From Shewanella vesiculosa (GTDB lineage Bacteria; Pseudomonadota; Gammaproteobacteria; Enterobacterales; Shewanellaceae): a DNA stretch of 64,000 bases. The stretch is from assembly GCF_021560015.1 (NCBI RefSeq), contig NZ_CP073588.1:3704501-3768500 (forward strand), given 5' to 3'. The translations under genes and the position numbers were made by a program. The stretch's first letter is position 1. Each line of letters starts with the position of its first letter. Positions 27,037 to 36,767 of the stretch are shown here, piece after piece. The notes beneath the pieces are model-generated. The model ran no database searches. It was not told the DNA's origin and saw only the letters and a list, made by a program, of their open reading frames with translations.

Positions 27037-28481
27037 GTGGAAAATCTTCCTGTTTTACCTCATGTTTCTAAGTTAAGCCTACTCGCAGCCTCACTTATGG
27101 CTGCAAATTCTTTCGTCAGTCTGTCTGTTGAGCGCATGGTTATGTGCTATCGCCAGAGTCACGCTCATACGCTTGTAAAACTGGCAATAATGCAAGCTGT
27201 GGCGCCGTTCAGTGGGAGCCACAAAGTGTTGAAGGGCCTTCGGGATTCCCTGAATCAGGCCCTGAAGATGGTAAGTTAGCGAGTGCTGCAAATGGTGCCT
27301 TTTCTCCTCTAGATGTTCAGAGTCCGGTCCGTTGGTCTAAAACGGATATCAACGCCGGATGGCAGCAATTTACTTGGCAGTTTACCGCTAACCATGTCAC
27401 CCGTAACTGGCGCTATTATATTACTCGCCAGGGTTGGGACCAAAACCAAGCCTTAAGCCGCGCTAGTTTCGATTTAGCGCCTTTTTGTGTGGTCGATGGT
27501 GGCATGGTTCAGCCACCTAAATTAGTTACTCATGACTGTTACGTGCCAGAGGGACTAAGTGGTTACCACGTTATTTTAGCCGTATGGCAAGTCGGTGACA
27601 CCAGCAATAGTTTCTATAATGCTATTGATGTCAATTTGAGTTCAGGCCCGGGAATCCCTAACGAATGGCAAGATGTGGGTGACATTAATCCGTCACTGGA
27701 TCTCAAGGCTGGTGACAAAGTGATGACCAGGGTATTTGATGCTAATGGCGAGCAGCTCTCTAAGCAAACCACGATTACAATTACCGATGCGACTCAAGGT
27801 GATAAACAGAATTGGCCTTTCCTTCTTGCCAGCACTATTAATGCGCAGCAATCACAACTCAATGCAGGACAAAAGAATGCCGCTGGCAGTATCATGCCGG
27901 TTTACGGTAAAAATGATATTTTTACCCTAACTGACTCAGGTATTGAGCGTGTCGAAGTCGAGTTTGATTTAGCGCCTGTCCCAGGGAATCAACTCGATGT
28001 GACCTCGCTTGCTGATGCAATTCAAATCAACGATGGTGCGGCTCAAGTTAGTTTTGATGTGACAACCAATACCGCTATGCAAGTGTCAGCTTATTTATTT
28101 AATCATGATGGCGTTGCATCTGGATTTGTGAGTCAAGCGGTTAATAATACCAATGCGAGTTTAGTGCTGGAGGTTGTAGCACCTAAAGTTGGCCATTATC
28201 ACTTACAAGTTAAAGGTGAACCTCAGCAAGGGGATGTCATCCAGCAGAACTTTGATGTGTTTTTAAAGGATGAGCTACCAGTACCAGAAGCCGACTTCGT
28301 GTTTCCAGCTGAAGTGACGCGTTATGTTACCGGCACTAAGGTTTTGCAACCTAAGACAGGTAAGGTTTATCAATGTAAACCTTTCCCATACGGCGGCTAC
28401 TGTATGCAGTGGTCAGCTTCTGCTACCAGTTATGAGCCGGGCGTAGGAGCTTCTTGGGCGGTAGCATGGACTGAATTGTAA
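27037..28481 (+). pseudogene. gbpA: GbpA-like chitin-binding protein with LPMO domain, frameshift in the signal peptide
   Basis: Secreted N-acetylglucosamine-binding protein. Domains: AA10 lytic polysaccharide monooxygenase (mature His1 would be the CAT at 27135, in AHGYVLSPESRSYAC; CGAVQWEPQSVEG, FTANHVTRNWRYYIT), two GbpA middle domains, and a C-terminal chitin-binding domain (VYQCKPFPYGGYCMQW). It matches V. cholerae GbpA over its whole length. The signal peptide starts at GTG 27037 behind GGAG, but the frame shifts around 27129-27132: adding one base (for instance GTTGAAGCGCAT) would join ...SFVSLSVE to AHGY. As given, the export signal is separated from the enzyme. Confidence 0.85.
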
Positions 28482-28547
28482 AATCGGAACATCATATTAA
28501 GAGATTCAAATAGGTTTAAAGCTCTTTTTTAGGTTTAAATAAAGATA

Positions 28548-28588
28548 AAAAAACCGTGAATACCGATTAAGGTGTTCACGGTTTTTTA
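28548..28588. terminator. Bidirectional terminator between gbpA and gor
   Basis: AAAAACCGTGAA...TTCACGGTTTTTT hairpin with A and T tracts on both sides, between convergent genes. Confidence 0.85.
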
Positions 28589-28603
28589 TTGATTATCAGT
28601 TGC

Positions 28604-29959
28604 TTATCTCATAGTAACAAATTCTTCAGCACCCGTTGGGTGTATTGCTACTACTGAATCAAAATCTGCTTTAGTCGCGCCCATTTTCATGGCCACGCCA
28701 AAGCCTTGTAGTATTTCGTCCATACCAAAGCCGATACCGTGAATACCAACGACGACTTCATTATCACCTGCACACACTAGCTTCATTTTACAGGCTTGGC
28801 GATGTGCGGTTACTGCAGAGTACATTGAAGTAAATGTTGAGGTATACACCTTAATATTGTCTTGGCCATATTTTTCAGCCGCTTCAGGCTCTGTTAAGCC
28901 CATAGTACCTATGGGTGGATGGCTAAAGACTACAGTAGGAATTAAGCTGTAATCCATTTTTGCATCGGGCATGTTACCAAATAAACGCTCTGACAATAAA
29001 CGACCCGCTTTAACGGCAACAGGGGTTAATTCAACACCACCTGCCATAATGTCGCCAACACAATAAATCCCTTTTGCGGTAGTATTTTGTTGTTCATCAG
29101 TAATGACGTAGCCTTTTGCATCTAACTGCACGTCGGTATTTTCTAGACCGATATTACCCGTTGATGGTGAGCGGCCAATGGCCCAAATTAAGCAATCAAC
29201 TGTTAAGCTTTCGCCATTTTCTAATTCTAAAGTGACACTGCCATCGCCATTCTTACTGACCGACTTAGGTACACTATGGGTGTGCAGCGTTGGACCATCA
29301 GCGGCCATAGCATCAACTAATGCATCCGCTAGAATAGGATCGAAGTTGCGAAGTGGAGCATGCTTACGCACCAATAAATGAGTCTCGCTACCTAGGGCAT
29401 GTAATACCCCGGCAACTTCAACCGCAATATAACCCGCACCTACCACAGCAACGCGTTTAGGTTGCTCGCGTAAAGCGAAGAAACCGTCTGAGTCGATACC
29501 GTATTCGGCGCCTAGAATATCAGGAATCGTCGGTGCACCACCAGTAGCAACCATAATATGGTCGGCTGTGTAATGCTCACCATTGACTTCAATGGTGTTG
29601 TTATTGACGAAGCGGCCATAGCCGTCTAATAAGGTCACGTTATTGTTGGCAAAACCACGGCCATAGGCATCATGAATGCGCCTAATATATGCTTCACGGC
29701 TATCAACTAGAGTGTTCCAATCGAATTTGTTGACGGTAACGTCAAAACCATAGTCTTTGGCGTAAAGGTTAAGTGCTTCGGCAATATGAGCGCCATACCA
29801 CATGACTTTTTTGGGGACACAACCAAGGTTTACGCAAGTGCCGCCAACCTGATTTGCTTCAATAATTAATACTTTTGCACCACGCATTGCTGCACGGTTT
29901 GCAGAGGCAATACCACCACTGCCTGCGCCAAGCGCGATATAGTCAAAATGTTGAGCCAT
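28604..29959 (-). CDS. gor: Glutathione-disulfide reductase
   Basis: 452 aa cytosolic flavoenzyme reducing GSSG with NADPH. FAD motif GAGSGG (11-16), redox-active disulfide C42-VNLG-C47 in [18 protein letters not shown] motif [11 protein letters not shown] and the C-terminal [10 protein letters not shown] with the active-site His. The ATG at 29959 ([11 protein letters not shown]) follows GGAG and is preferred to 29989. Confidence 0.93.
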   Translation of the reverse strand: MAQHFDYIALGAGSGGIASANRAAMRGAKVLIIEANQVGGTCVNLGCVPKKVMWYGAHIAEALNLYAKDYGFDVTVNKFDWNTLVDSREAYIRRIHDAYGRGFANNNVTLLDGYGRFVNNNTIEVNGEHYTADHIMVATGGAPTIPDILGAEYGIDSDGFFALREQPKRVAVVGAGYIAVEVAGVLHALGSETHLLVRKHAPLRNFDPILADALVDAMAADGPTLHTHSVPKSVSKNGDGSVTLELENGESLTVDCLIWAIGRSPSTGNIGLENTDVQLDAKGYVITDEQQNTTAKGIYCVGDIMAGGVELTPVAVKAGRLLSERLFGNMPDAKMDYSLIPTVVFSHPPIGTMGLTEPEAAEKYGQDNIKVYTSTFTSMYSAVTAHRQACKMKLVCAGDNEVVVGIHGIGFGMDEILQGFGVAMKMGATKADFDSVVAIHPTGAEEFVTMR

Positions 29960-30047
29960 GATGATCTCCACTACGGTTAATGCGTCCATTGTAGGGGGGA
30001 TTGTGTTTGCAATCTAGTCGTTAGCTCAATGCTTTATGCTAAATGAG

Positions 30048-30569
30048 TCAGCGTTTATGTTGGCACTCCCCTCGGTCAACGTCATTGGGACCGGTAGTTG
30101 CGCACTTAAGACAGGTCCATTCACTTTTTCTAATATCAATTTCATCTTGATAATGACTAAATTGACTGTTTTGATTTTGTCTTTGTTGTTTGGTTAAGTG
30201 CTTTATACGGTTATTTAGCCAACGACAGCTAGGATCGTCCACAACATTGATGCCAGCTTGGCGTGATGAGGTATTGGTTTGTTGGTTGGCTTTAATAAGC
30301 TTTTGTAGGCTAGGTTTGAGGTAGATTTCATCGGCGCGATATTCTAATGCTGAGCGGGTGTCGCTGGGTAAGCTAATCGTATTACCTTGGCTATCACTGG
30401 CAGATTGTAGTGGTAAGTTTTTGGCATTGTCATTAGTGAGTGATACGGCTTTATTCGTCGATGCTTGAGTTAACTCACTGAGTTCTCCTGCACACAATAT
30501 TGGAGCACTTAATAAGGTTATCCATTGCACGGCACATAAGGTGGCGAATTGCACTTGTCGGGTAAACAT
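30048..30569 (-). CDS. Exported hypothetical protein
   Basis: 173 aa from the ATG at 30569, which has AAGGAA upstream. Signal peptide (MFTRQVQFATLCAVQWITLLSAPILC-AGE), Ser/Thr/Asn-rich middle, basic Gln-rich segment (IKHLTKQQRQNQNSQ), and a Cys-containing C-terminus (CLKCATTGPNDVDRGEC) that might bind a metal or form disulfides. I do not recognise the family. It precedes no obvious operon partner; the next gene is an outer-membrane barrel 73 bases upstream. Confidence 0.6.
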   Translation of the reverse strand: MFTRQVQFATLCAVQWITLLSAPILCAGELSELTQASTNKAVSLTNDNAKNLPLQSASDSQGNTISLPSDTRSALEYRADEIYLKPSLQKLIKANQQTNTSSRQAGINVVDDPSCRWLNNRIKHLTKQQRQNQNSQFSHYQDEIDIRKSEWTCLKCATTGPNDVDRGECQHKR

Positions 30570-30641
30570 ATGCGTTCCTTGCATAGCTTAATCTTGGTCA
30601 TTAATTGTAGTCGCAGATGATTAAATTGCGAGCCTAAGGCT

Positions 30642-31418
30642 TCAAAACGTCCAGCCTATATGCACGCCAGTATAGGTTGTATCTAGACTGCCTTGACGAT
30701 TTTCGGTACGGGCTTGCTGCTTGATGTCCTCTAGAGCAACAGTGCGGCTAAGTTGTGCTGAGACCGTTAGGTTAGCTGTTAATTGGTACAGTGCTTCTAA
30801 ACCAAATTGCACATGGTTAGCGCCATTGTGTTGTTCGCTGCTGTACTGAAAATCAACGCCATGTACTAAATAGGGGGTTAATGTGAGCCGCTCGTTAATA
30901 TCCCATGGACTGTGTAAACTGAGCTCCACAAAGTAGCCCGCCGCTTCAGTGGCAAAAGTGTAGTTAATGGTTGGTACCAGCCAGCGAATACCGTTATAGG
31001 TTAATGAACTGAAAAATTCATTGTCAGATGTGCGTTCAGCGCCATAACACTCTACGCGCTGATAACCCAGGGAGAGATCAACTTCATCATGAAGTTGGAG
31101 GGTGTATTCTAGACCTGCATTCCATTCAATATAGTGAACTTGAGTCGCGCGTCCAGCAACGGCAAAAGCGACTAAGTTATCTTGTGCAACACTGGCGACA
31201 CCCCAAACAATCCCACCGTTGGCTAAGTTATTGCGTCCTTGGCTAATATAATGATCATTCCAGGCAACATCTAACGCCATTATTGGCTGGTCGTCTGCCA
31301 TGGCAAGCGCGGATGTTAAGGGAAACGTTATTGCAATAAAGAGAGCAACCCAAAAATAGCAGACACAATGCTTCTGACTTGGTAGGTAACAATCAAAGGG
31401 CATATTTATCTTGCTCAT
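30642..31418 (-). CDS. Outer-membrane beta-barrel protein, unknown function
   Basis: 258 aa with a signal sequence (hydrophobic VALFIAITFPLTSALAMA) and a body of beta strands with the typical start ALDVAWNDHYISQGRNNL and final Phe (GVHIGWTF). It resembles the small barrel family with 'SQGR' N-terminal motif seen in Shewanella and Vibrio. Possibly co-transcribed with the exported hypothetical gene downstream. A weak Fur-like sequence lies upstream at 31480-31500. Confidence 0.65.
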   Translation of the reverse strand: MSKINMPFDCYLPSQKHCVCYFWVALFIAITFPLTSALAMADDQPIMALDVAWNDHYISQGRNNLANGGIVWGVASVAQDNLVAFAVAGRATQVHYIEWNAGLEYTLQLHDEVDLSLGYQRVECYGAERTSDNEFFSSLTYNGIRWLVPTINYTFATEAAGYFVELSLHSPWDINERLTLTPYLVHGVDFQYSSEQHNGANHVQFGLEALYQLTANLTVSAQLSRTVALEDIKQQARTENRQGSLDTTYTGVHIGWTF

Positions 31419-31771
31419 AGTTACAATGTTGCTAGAGAGATGTTGATGCCGCGTATGTTAGCCTTTTTAAAAATTAATTAAATGATAATAAGTCTTATTT
31501 GAGACTTCTGTTCAATATTAGATATTTTGCTCAAGTAGCAAATTAAAGTGGGAGCCTGGTCATTCTATTCTTTTGATAAATCGGTTAAGCAGAAAGCATA
31601 TGCTGTAATGGATCTGCTAGCGTACCCTCGAAAATGGGCAATGGAAATATCATCGGGTGCATTAGAAATGCTGGTTATATTTGCTAGGATAAATTGCTCC
31701 AATGCTTGAAAATGGCATTATTTAACCCAATATAAGCTAAATACTCACGCGAAATATTTCGAGGAATCTTT
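31419..31771. other. Divergent promoter region before prlC
   Basis: About 350 AT-rich bases. It holds an AATGATAAT-containing sequence at 31480-31500 with partial Fur-box resemblance and dyad AAGTCT/AGACTT nearby. No ORF. Confidence 0.35.
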
Positions 31772-33811
31772 ATGAGCAATCCATTGCTAAGTGGCGCAGA
31801 ATTACCAGAATTTTCAAAAATCAAACCTGAACACATTCAGCCTGCTGTTGAGCAAGCGATTGCCAAATGTCGTGAGACCATTGATGAACTATTAGCTAAA
31901 AATAGCTCATACACTTGGGATAATCTTATTGCACCCCTTGAAGAAATCGATGATCAATTAAGTAAAGCATGGTCACCTGTGTCACACATGAACTCAGTGA
32001 TCAGTAGTGATGAATTACGCGATGCACACGATGCTTGCTTGCCGCTTTTGTCTGATTACGGCACTTATGTTGGTCAACATCAGGGCTTGTACGAAGCGTA
32101 CAAATCGATCCATCAATCTGCTGAATTTACTGCGTTAACCCAAGCGCAAAAAATGGTCATAGAGCAAAGCTTACTCGATTTTGAATTGTCTGGTATCGGC
32201 TTAGACGATAACCAAAAAGCACGTTATGGTGAGATTGTTAAACGTTTATCTGAGTTAACTAGTCACTTTTCGAATCAACTGTTAGATGCTACCGAAGCGT
32301 GGACCAAGTTGATTACTGACCAAGCCGATTTAGCCGGTTTACCGGAATCAGCGATTTCAGCTGCCAAAGCAATGGCGGATGCCAAAGAGCTAAAAGGTTG
32401 GTTATTCACACTTGATTTCCCGTCTTATTTACCTGTGATGACCTACAGCGAAAATCGTGAGTTACGTGAAGAATGTTACCGTGCATTTGTGACTCGTGCG
32501 TCTGATCAAGGCCCTAATGCTGGTGAGTTTGATAACACCAACAATATGAATGAAATCGTCGCACTGCGTCAAGAGTTAGCTAATTTACTCGGCTTTGCTA
32601 GCTACGCTGATAAATCATTAGCCACTAAAATGGCAGAAAATCCAGCGCAAGTACTGGGCTTTTTAAATGAATTAGGCGAGCGTTCTAAAGATCAGGCAGC
32701 CACTGAATTAGCCGAGCTACGTGCGTTTGCTAAAGAGCATTATCACGTGAGCGAAATGGCATCATGGGACTTAAGTTTTTACGCTGAAAAACTGCAACAG
32801 CATAAATACCAAGTGTCACAAGAAATATTACGCCCGTACTTCCCTGAAGATAAAGTCTTGTCAGGTTTATTTTATACTGTAAACCGTTTATTTGGTTTAA
32901 CCATTAGTGAGCAGAAAGGTGTCGACACTTGGCATAAAGACGTGCGTTTCTTTGATATTTTTGATGATCAAAAACACCACCGCGGTAGCTTCTATTTAGA
33001 TTTATATGCTCGCAGCGGTAAGCGTGGCGGCGCATGGATGGATGATTGTCGCGGTCGCCGTATGACCTCTACGGGTTTGCAAAAACCGGTAGCGTATTTA
33101 ACTTGTAACTTTAATGGCCCAGTGGATGGCAAACCGGCATTATTTACCCATGATGAAGTAACCACTTTGTTCCATGAGTTTGGCCACGGTATTCACCATA
33201 TGCTCACCAAGGTAGATGTTGTTGGCGTGTCTGGTATCAATGGTGTGCCTTGGGATGCAGTAGAGTTACCAAGCCAGTTTATGGAGAACTGGTGCTGGCA
33301 AGAAGAGGCGTTAGCGGAAATTTCTGGTCATTATGAAACTGGTGAACCATTACCAAAAGCCTTGCTGGATAAAATGCTAGCAGCTAAAAACTTCCAGTCT
33401 GGCATGGTGATGGTGCGCCAACTTGAGTTTTCATTATTTGACTTTAGAATGCATCACGAATTTGACCCAGCAAAAGGTGTCGATATTCAAGGCATTTTAG
33501 ACCAAGTACGCAGCCAGATTGCGGTATTAACCCCACCAAGCTTTAATCGTTTTCAACATGGTTTTGCTCACATTTTTGCTGGTGGTTACGCGGCAGGTTA
33601 CTATAGTTATAAATGGGCCGAAGTACTCTCCGCTGATGCTTTTTCGCGTTTTGAAGCCGAAGGTATTTTTAATGCTGACACTGGTAGAAGCTTTTTAAAC
33701 AACATTCTTGAGATGGGCGGCAGTGAAGAGCCGATGGCGTTATTTAAACGCTTTATGGGCCGCGAACCAAACACTGATGCGTTATTGCGTCACAGTGGTA
33801 TTGCGGTGTAA
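31772..33811 (+). CDS. prlC: Oligopeptidase A (M3 metallopeptidase)
   Basis: 679 aa, the standard length. Zinc motif HEFGHGIHH with H468, E469 and H472, plus ESM/ELPSQFMENW downstream for the third ligand. It degrades cytosolic peptides, including cleaved signal peptides. Ribosome site GAGGAA upstream of the ATG. Monocistronic. Confidence 0.95.
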   Translation: MSNPLLSGAELPEFSKIKPEHIQPAVEQAIAKCRETIDELLAKNSSYTWDNLIAPLEEIDDQLSKAWSPVSHMNSVISSDELRDAHDACLPLLSDYGTYVGQHQGLYEAYKSIHQSAEFTALTQAQKMVIEQSLLDFELSGIGLDDNQKARYGEIVKRLSELTSHFSNQLLDATEAWTKLITDQADLAGLPESAISAAKAMADAKELKGWLFTLDFPSYLPVMTYSENRELREECYRAFVTRASDQGPNAGEFDNTNNMNEIVALRQELANLLGFASYADKSLATKMAENPAQVLGFLNELGERSKDQAATELAELRAFAKEHYHVSEMASWDLSFYAEKLQQHKYQVSQEILRPYFPEDKVLSGLFYTVNRLFGLTISEQKGVDTWHKDVRFFDIFDDQKHHRGSFYLDLYARSGKRGGAWMDDCRGRRMTSTGLQKPVAYLTCNFNGPVDGKPALFTHDEVTTLFHEFGHGIHHMLTKVDVVGVSGINGVPWDAVELPSQFMENWCWQEEALAEISGHYETGEPLPKALLDKMLAAKNFQSGMVMVRQLEFSLFDFRMHHEFDPAKGVDIQGILDQVRSQIAVLTPPSFNRFQHGFAHIFAGGYAAGYYSYKWAEVLSADAFSRFEAEGIFNADTGRSFLNNILEMGGSEEPMALFKRFMGREPNTDALLRHSGIAV

Positions 33812-33865
33812 TTGGATGGATTCAAACATAAGAGGTACTTAACTCGTGCCTCTTATTAACTGACT

Positions 33866-33908
33866 AATTAATCTTTATTGAGTAACGAATATTCAATAAA
33901 GATTAATT
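33866..33908. terminator. Long AT-rich hairpin after prlC
   Basis: Perfect 16-bp inverted repeat AATTAATCTTTATTGA/TCAATAAAGATTAATT with an 11-base loop. A second small hairpin (AAGAGG.../CCTCTT) precedes it. Probable transcription stop or 3' end stabiliser. Confidence 0.55.
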
Positions 33909-34026
33909 AATTTAATTTGGCGACATCTTTTTAGTTTTAAACTGTGTATAACTATTGTTTTGGTTTTATTCACAGCATACATTTACGGTTGTAAATTTAT
34001 CATTAAACTCCCATGGATCCAGAACA

Positions 34027-34689
34027 TTGACAACCACACCCAACGCTATATTTTTCGAGTTAACTCCCGGAAAAATTGTTGATTTACAGATCGACCATCC
34101 CGTTAAATTGCGTCTTAAAGCAATGTTGGTCGGGTACGATCTAGGTCAATATATTATCCTCAAGCATCCAGCTCCTCAGAATATGAGTAACTACAGTGAT
34201 GTGCTTGTGGAAGGTAATGTTGTGGTGGTTCGTTATTTATTGGAGGGCCAGCAAGGCGAGTGTCATGCATTTCGATCGACAATTAGAAATATCACTAAAA
34301 TCCCTGAAAAATTTATCTTCTTAAGTTATCCCGCTAAAATAGAAAACCGTCAGCTTCGCACTCATCGACGTTTTGTGACTCATATACCTGCATCTATTGT
34401 CACAAGAGACGATGATGATGTAAAAAAACTATCCCAATTAAAAGGCATTATTTCGGATATTTCTGCCAAAGGCTGTGGTTTTGTTTTCAAAACTGATAAC
34501 TCGAAAGTTAAAGTCAATCCGAAAGATATTTTCATCATCATGCGTTCCCCTAATGATACTGAAATAACCATTCCCGCGAAGGTGTGCAATAGTCGCTTTG
34601 AGAACGGAAAAGTTAACGTAGGTATTCAATTTGCAGAGGATGATGAACAAGTTAGGGCCTTATTGAATCAGCTTTCTATTGAGTTATAA
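34027..34689 (+). CDS. PilZ domain c-di-GMP receptor (YcgR-like)
   Basis: About 221 aa from a TTG at 34027; the frame is open from 33955 but has no good start there, so the start is uncertain. N-terminal YcgR-type beta domain (residues about 15-105), then PilZ with the binding motifs LRTHRRF (RxxxR) and DISAKGCGF (D/NxSxxG). A cytosolic c-di-GMP effector, often acting on flagella or surface polymers; the partner is not shown by context. Confidence 0.82.
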   Translation: MTTTPNAIFFELTPGKIVDLQIDHPVKLRLKAMLVGYDLGQYIILKHPAPQNMSNYSDVLVEGNVVVVRYLLEGQQGECHAFRSTIRNITKIPEKFIFLSYPAKIENRQLRTHRRFVTHIPASIVTRDDDDVKKLSQLKGIISDISAKGCGFVFKTDNSKVKVNPKDIFIIMRSPNDTEITIPAKVCNSRFENGKVNVGIQFAEDDEQVRALLNQLSIEL

Positions 34690-34789
34690 GCTAGAGTCTT
34701 GGGCATAATCATTTCGTTAACGTCAGTATTGGAGCATAAGCGGCTCTAAGCTGGCCCTTGGTATAGACTCACAATTAATCGCAACTTGT

Positions 34790-35170
34790 TTATTCTGGTT
34801 TTCGCTCTTGAAGCACTTCTTTAAAGGCGAACATAGCGTTTAATGCCGCAGGAAAACCAGCATATACTGACATTTGTAATAATACTTCTTTTATTTCCTC
34901 TGCGCTGCAACCGACATTTAAAGCCGCACTCAGATGAACCTTGAGCTGAGGTTTACAATTACCTAATGCGGTCAGTGCGGCAACAGTGGCTATTTCTCGC
35001 GACTTTACATCCAAACCGGGTCGGGTATATATATCGCCAAACGGATATTCAATGGTAAATCGAGCTAAGTCAGGGCAAATATCTTGTAGGCTTTCGATAA
35101 CATTATGACCTGCTTCACCGTCAATTTTGGACAACTGTTCCAGACCTAAAGTGAATCTTGAATTTGACAT
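34790..35170 (-). CDS. Carboxymuconolactone decarboxylase (CMD) family protein
   Basis: 126 aa, single CMD domain (VAALTALGNCKPQLKVHLSAALNVG, EVLLQMSVYAGFPAALNAM). AhpD-type CxxC is absent; a single Cys lies in GCSAEE. Expressed from a MerR-type promoter whose -35 overlaps the end of the merR gene, so it is the regulator's probable target. Likely a stress or detoxification role, as in MerR(AdhR/NmlR)-CMD pairs. Confidence 0.82.
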   Translation of the reverse strand: MSNSRFTLGLEQLSKIDGEAGHNVIESLQDICPDLARFTIEYPFGDIYTRPGLDVKSREIATVAALTALGNCKPQLKVHLSAALNVGCSAEEIKEVLLQMSVYAGFPAALNAMFAFKEVLQERKPE

Positions 35171-35201
35171 TGATGTACTCCTATTGATAAGTAGAAGTCA
35201 C

Positions 35202-35232
35202 ACCTTACAAGTTAGAGTTAACTCTAAGTCAA
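35202..35232 (-). promoter_or_regulatory. MerR-type promoter with 19-bp spacer and palindromic operator
   Basis: On the minus strand TTGACT (35232-35227) and TAAGGT (35207-35202) are separated by exactly 19 bases, the over-long spacer typical of MerR-activated promoters. The perfect palindrome TTAGAGTTAACTCTAA (35212-35227) lies in it. It drives the CMD gene. Confidence 0.78.
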
Positions 35233-35588
35233 CTGACTTTATTCGCTTTATACAAATTAATTTTGTTTTCTAGCGCCAGTAAATGTTGTTGCTGGCGTTC
35301 AATGTGAGCTTGCAACTGGTCTTTGTGATGCTCAAGTAGTTGTTGGCGATCTAATACTGTACTTTGCCCTAATGCTCGCAATTGGGCGTATTCTTGAATT
35401 TTTACTAAAGGCATGCCAGTGTCTTTCAGGCGTTTGATAAACGTAATCCAGGCTAAATCTTTAGCTGTGTAGACTCGATGGCCACTGCTGTTTCGCTGAA
35501 TCTTGTTGAGTAAACCGACTTTTTCATAATATCGCAGCGTATGAGAAGATAATCCGGCTAACGTCGAAAATGCTTTCATGTTCATCAT
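35229..35588 (-). CDS. MerR-family regulator
   Basis: 119 aa. HTH (FSTLAGLSSHTLRYYEKVGLL), wing (NSSGHRVYTAKDL) and a long coiled coil (LEHHKDQLQAHIERQQQHLLAL). No cysteine at all, so metal or thiol sensing through Cys is excluded; it fits the aldehyde/carbonyl AdhR group better. Sits between the VOC gene and the CMD gene it probably activates. Confidence 0.85.
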   Translation of the reverse strand: MMNMKAFSTLAGLSSHTLRYYEKVGLLNKIQRNSSGHRVYTAKDLAWITFIKRLKDTGMPLVKIQEYAQLRALGQSTVLDRQQLLEHHKDQLQAHIERQQQHLLALENKINLYKANKVS

Positions 35589-35625
35589 TTATTTTTTACC
35601 CTGCAAATGGTTACATTCAGCATTA

Positions 35626-36012
35626 TTATTGACCTAAAGGCGGTTGCCATAATTCGACTTTGTTTCCTTCAGGATCGATCACCCACGCAAACTTGCCAAA
35701 TTCAGACTCATCTATCTTATCGAGGACGTTACAGCCTTCAGTTTTTAGGGCTGCGACGACAGCTTTGAGGTCTTCAACTCGGTAATTGATCATAAATGGG
35801 GCTTGGCTTGGAGCAAACTGGTCGCTTTTCTCTGAACTCACCGCCCAGATAGTCGTTCCACCTACGGGCTTGTTATTTGAGTCGCTCCAAGAGAAAGCCG
35901 TGCCGCCCCATTCCTGAACATCAATGCCGAGATGACGCTTGTACCAAGCTTGTAATGCAGGTGCATCTTTTGCTTTAAAAAATATGCCGCCGATACCTGT
36001 GACTCGTTTCAT
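35626..36012 (-). CDS. VOC/glyoxalase superfamily protein
   Basis: 128 aa, one vicinal-oxygen-chelate domain: GIGGIFFKAKDAPALQAWY at the start and WVIDPEGNKVELWQP at the end with the metal-binding Glu. Upstream of the merR gene by 37 bases. Substrate unknown; neighbours suggest detoxification of reactive carbonyls. Confidence 0.8.
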   Translation of the reverse strand: MKRVTGIGGIFFKAKDAPALQAWYKRHLGIDVQEWGGTAFSWSDSNNKPVGGTTIWAVSSEKSDQFAPSQAPFMINYRVEDLKAVVAALKTEGCNVLDKIDESEFGKFAWVIDPEGNKVELWQPPLGQ

Positions 36013-36114
36013 GTGAACCTCCCATGTACCATGTTTAGAGATGTCTTTGTGTTACCTGGTAATGTATTTAACATTCCATTATTGGCTTACAGTATTATGT
36101 AGCTAAGGCGTCTA

Positions 36115-36501
36115 TTAATCTTTTTCGCTCGTTGAGTTATGTTGTTTTTTTACTTTCGCTATGATCTCGGCATGCTCTGGTTTAATGGGCATGACTTTTA
36201 CTAGGCTAACATTGCTACCGCCAGTGTTCCCCGTTGGTACGCCTTTTATTGCAGTGAATAAAACCGCCCCAATGATACGAATCATTTGACCTATGGCTTC
36301 ATTCATATCACGCTGTTTTATTGCCCAACGCAGCATTAAATAATGCACTTTTACATGCCAATAGGTTGATTCCTGCCCAAGCACGTGAGCATTCTCAAGG
36401 TAAACAAATGAATCTGCAACATTACCTAAACGGTCGGATTGATCTGCTTTAGATAACTGCTCTTGCACGTAAGGAGTGATATTTTTGGTATAACTATTCA
36501 A
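36115..36501 (-). CDS. DUF3703 family protein
   Basis: 128 aa cytosolic protein. LENAHVLGQESTYWHVKVHYLML and a Gly-rich IKGVPTGNTGGSNVS stretch are typical of DUF3703. The C-terminus is a lysine-rich KVMPIKPEHAEII segment. Function unknown. Just downstream of a broken small membrane-protein frame, all on the same strand as the VOC/MerR/CMD genes. Confidence 0.75.
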   Translation of the reverse strand: MNSYTKNITPYVQEQLSKADQSDRLGNVADSFVYLENAHVLGQESTYWHVKVHYLMLRWAIKQRDMNEAIGQMIRIIGAVLFTAIKGVPTGNTGGSNVSLVKVMPIKPEHAEIIAKVKKQHNSTSEKD

Positions 36502-36569
36502 TGTTACCTCTCCAATTTATTATCCTCAGCTGAATTTTCGGCGTTATTTTTTTGAGCTTCAGAGTACAA

Positions 36570-36767
36570 CTAGTTAAAAAGTTGAGCAAAAAAATAATAA
36601 AGCGCTGTCATTAGGGCGGCATAAATACCGATATCAACGATACGCGGTAAGTCAGATAAACCGGTAAAATTATCTTCCAACGAATATGTCACAAAACTGG
36701 CTACACTAATTGAGCAGATTAGCGTTAAGTACAGCGAGAGTGTGCTAGTGGTATTCTATTTACTCAT
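36570..36767 (-). pseudogene. Small two-helix membrane protein frame with amber codon at position 4
   Basis: 66-codon frame. An ATG at 36767 with AAAGGA eight bases upstream reads MSK-TAG-NTTSTLSLYLTLICSISV..., then IYAALMTALYYFFAQLFN and a stop. Two hydrophobic helices are separated by a short acidic loop. Everything but codon 4 looks like a real small gene; CAG to TAG would be one substitution. It lies 68 bases upstream of the DUF3703 gene on the same strand. Confidence 0.5.

Noticed and set aside
31480..31500. Fur box before the outer-membrane barrel gene
   Set aside because: Only the AATGATAAT half matches; the other half is poor and no iron genes are nearby.
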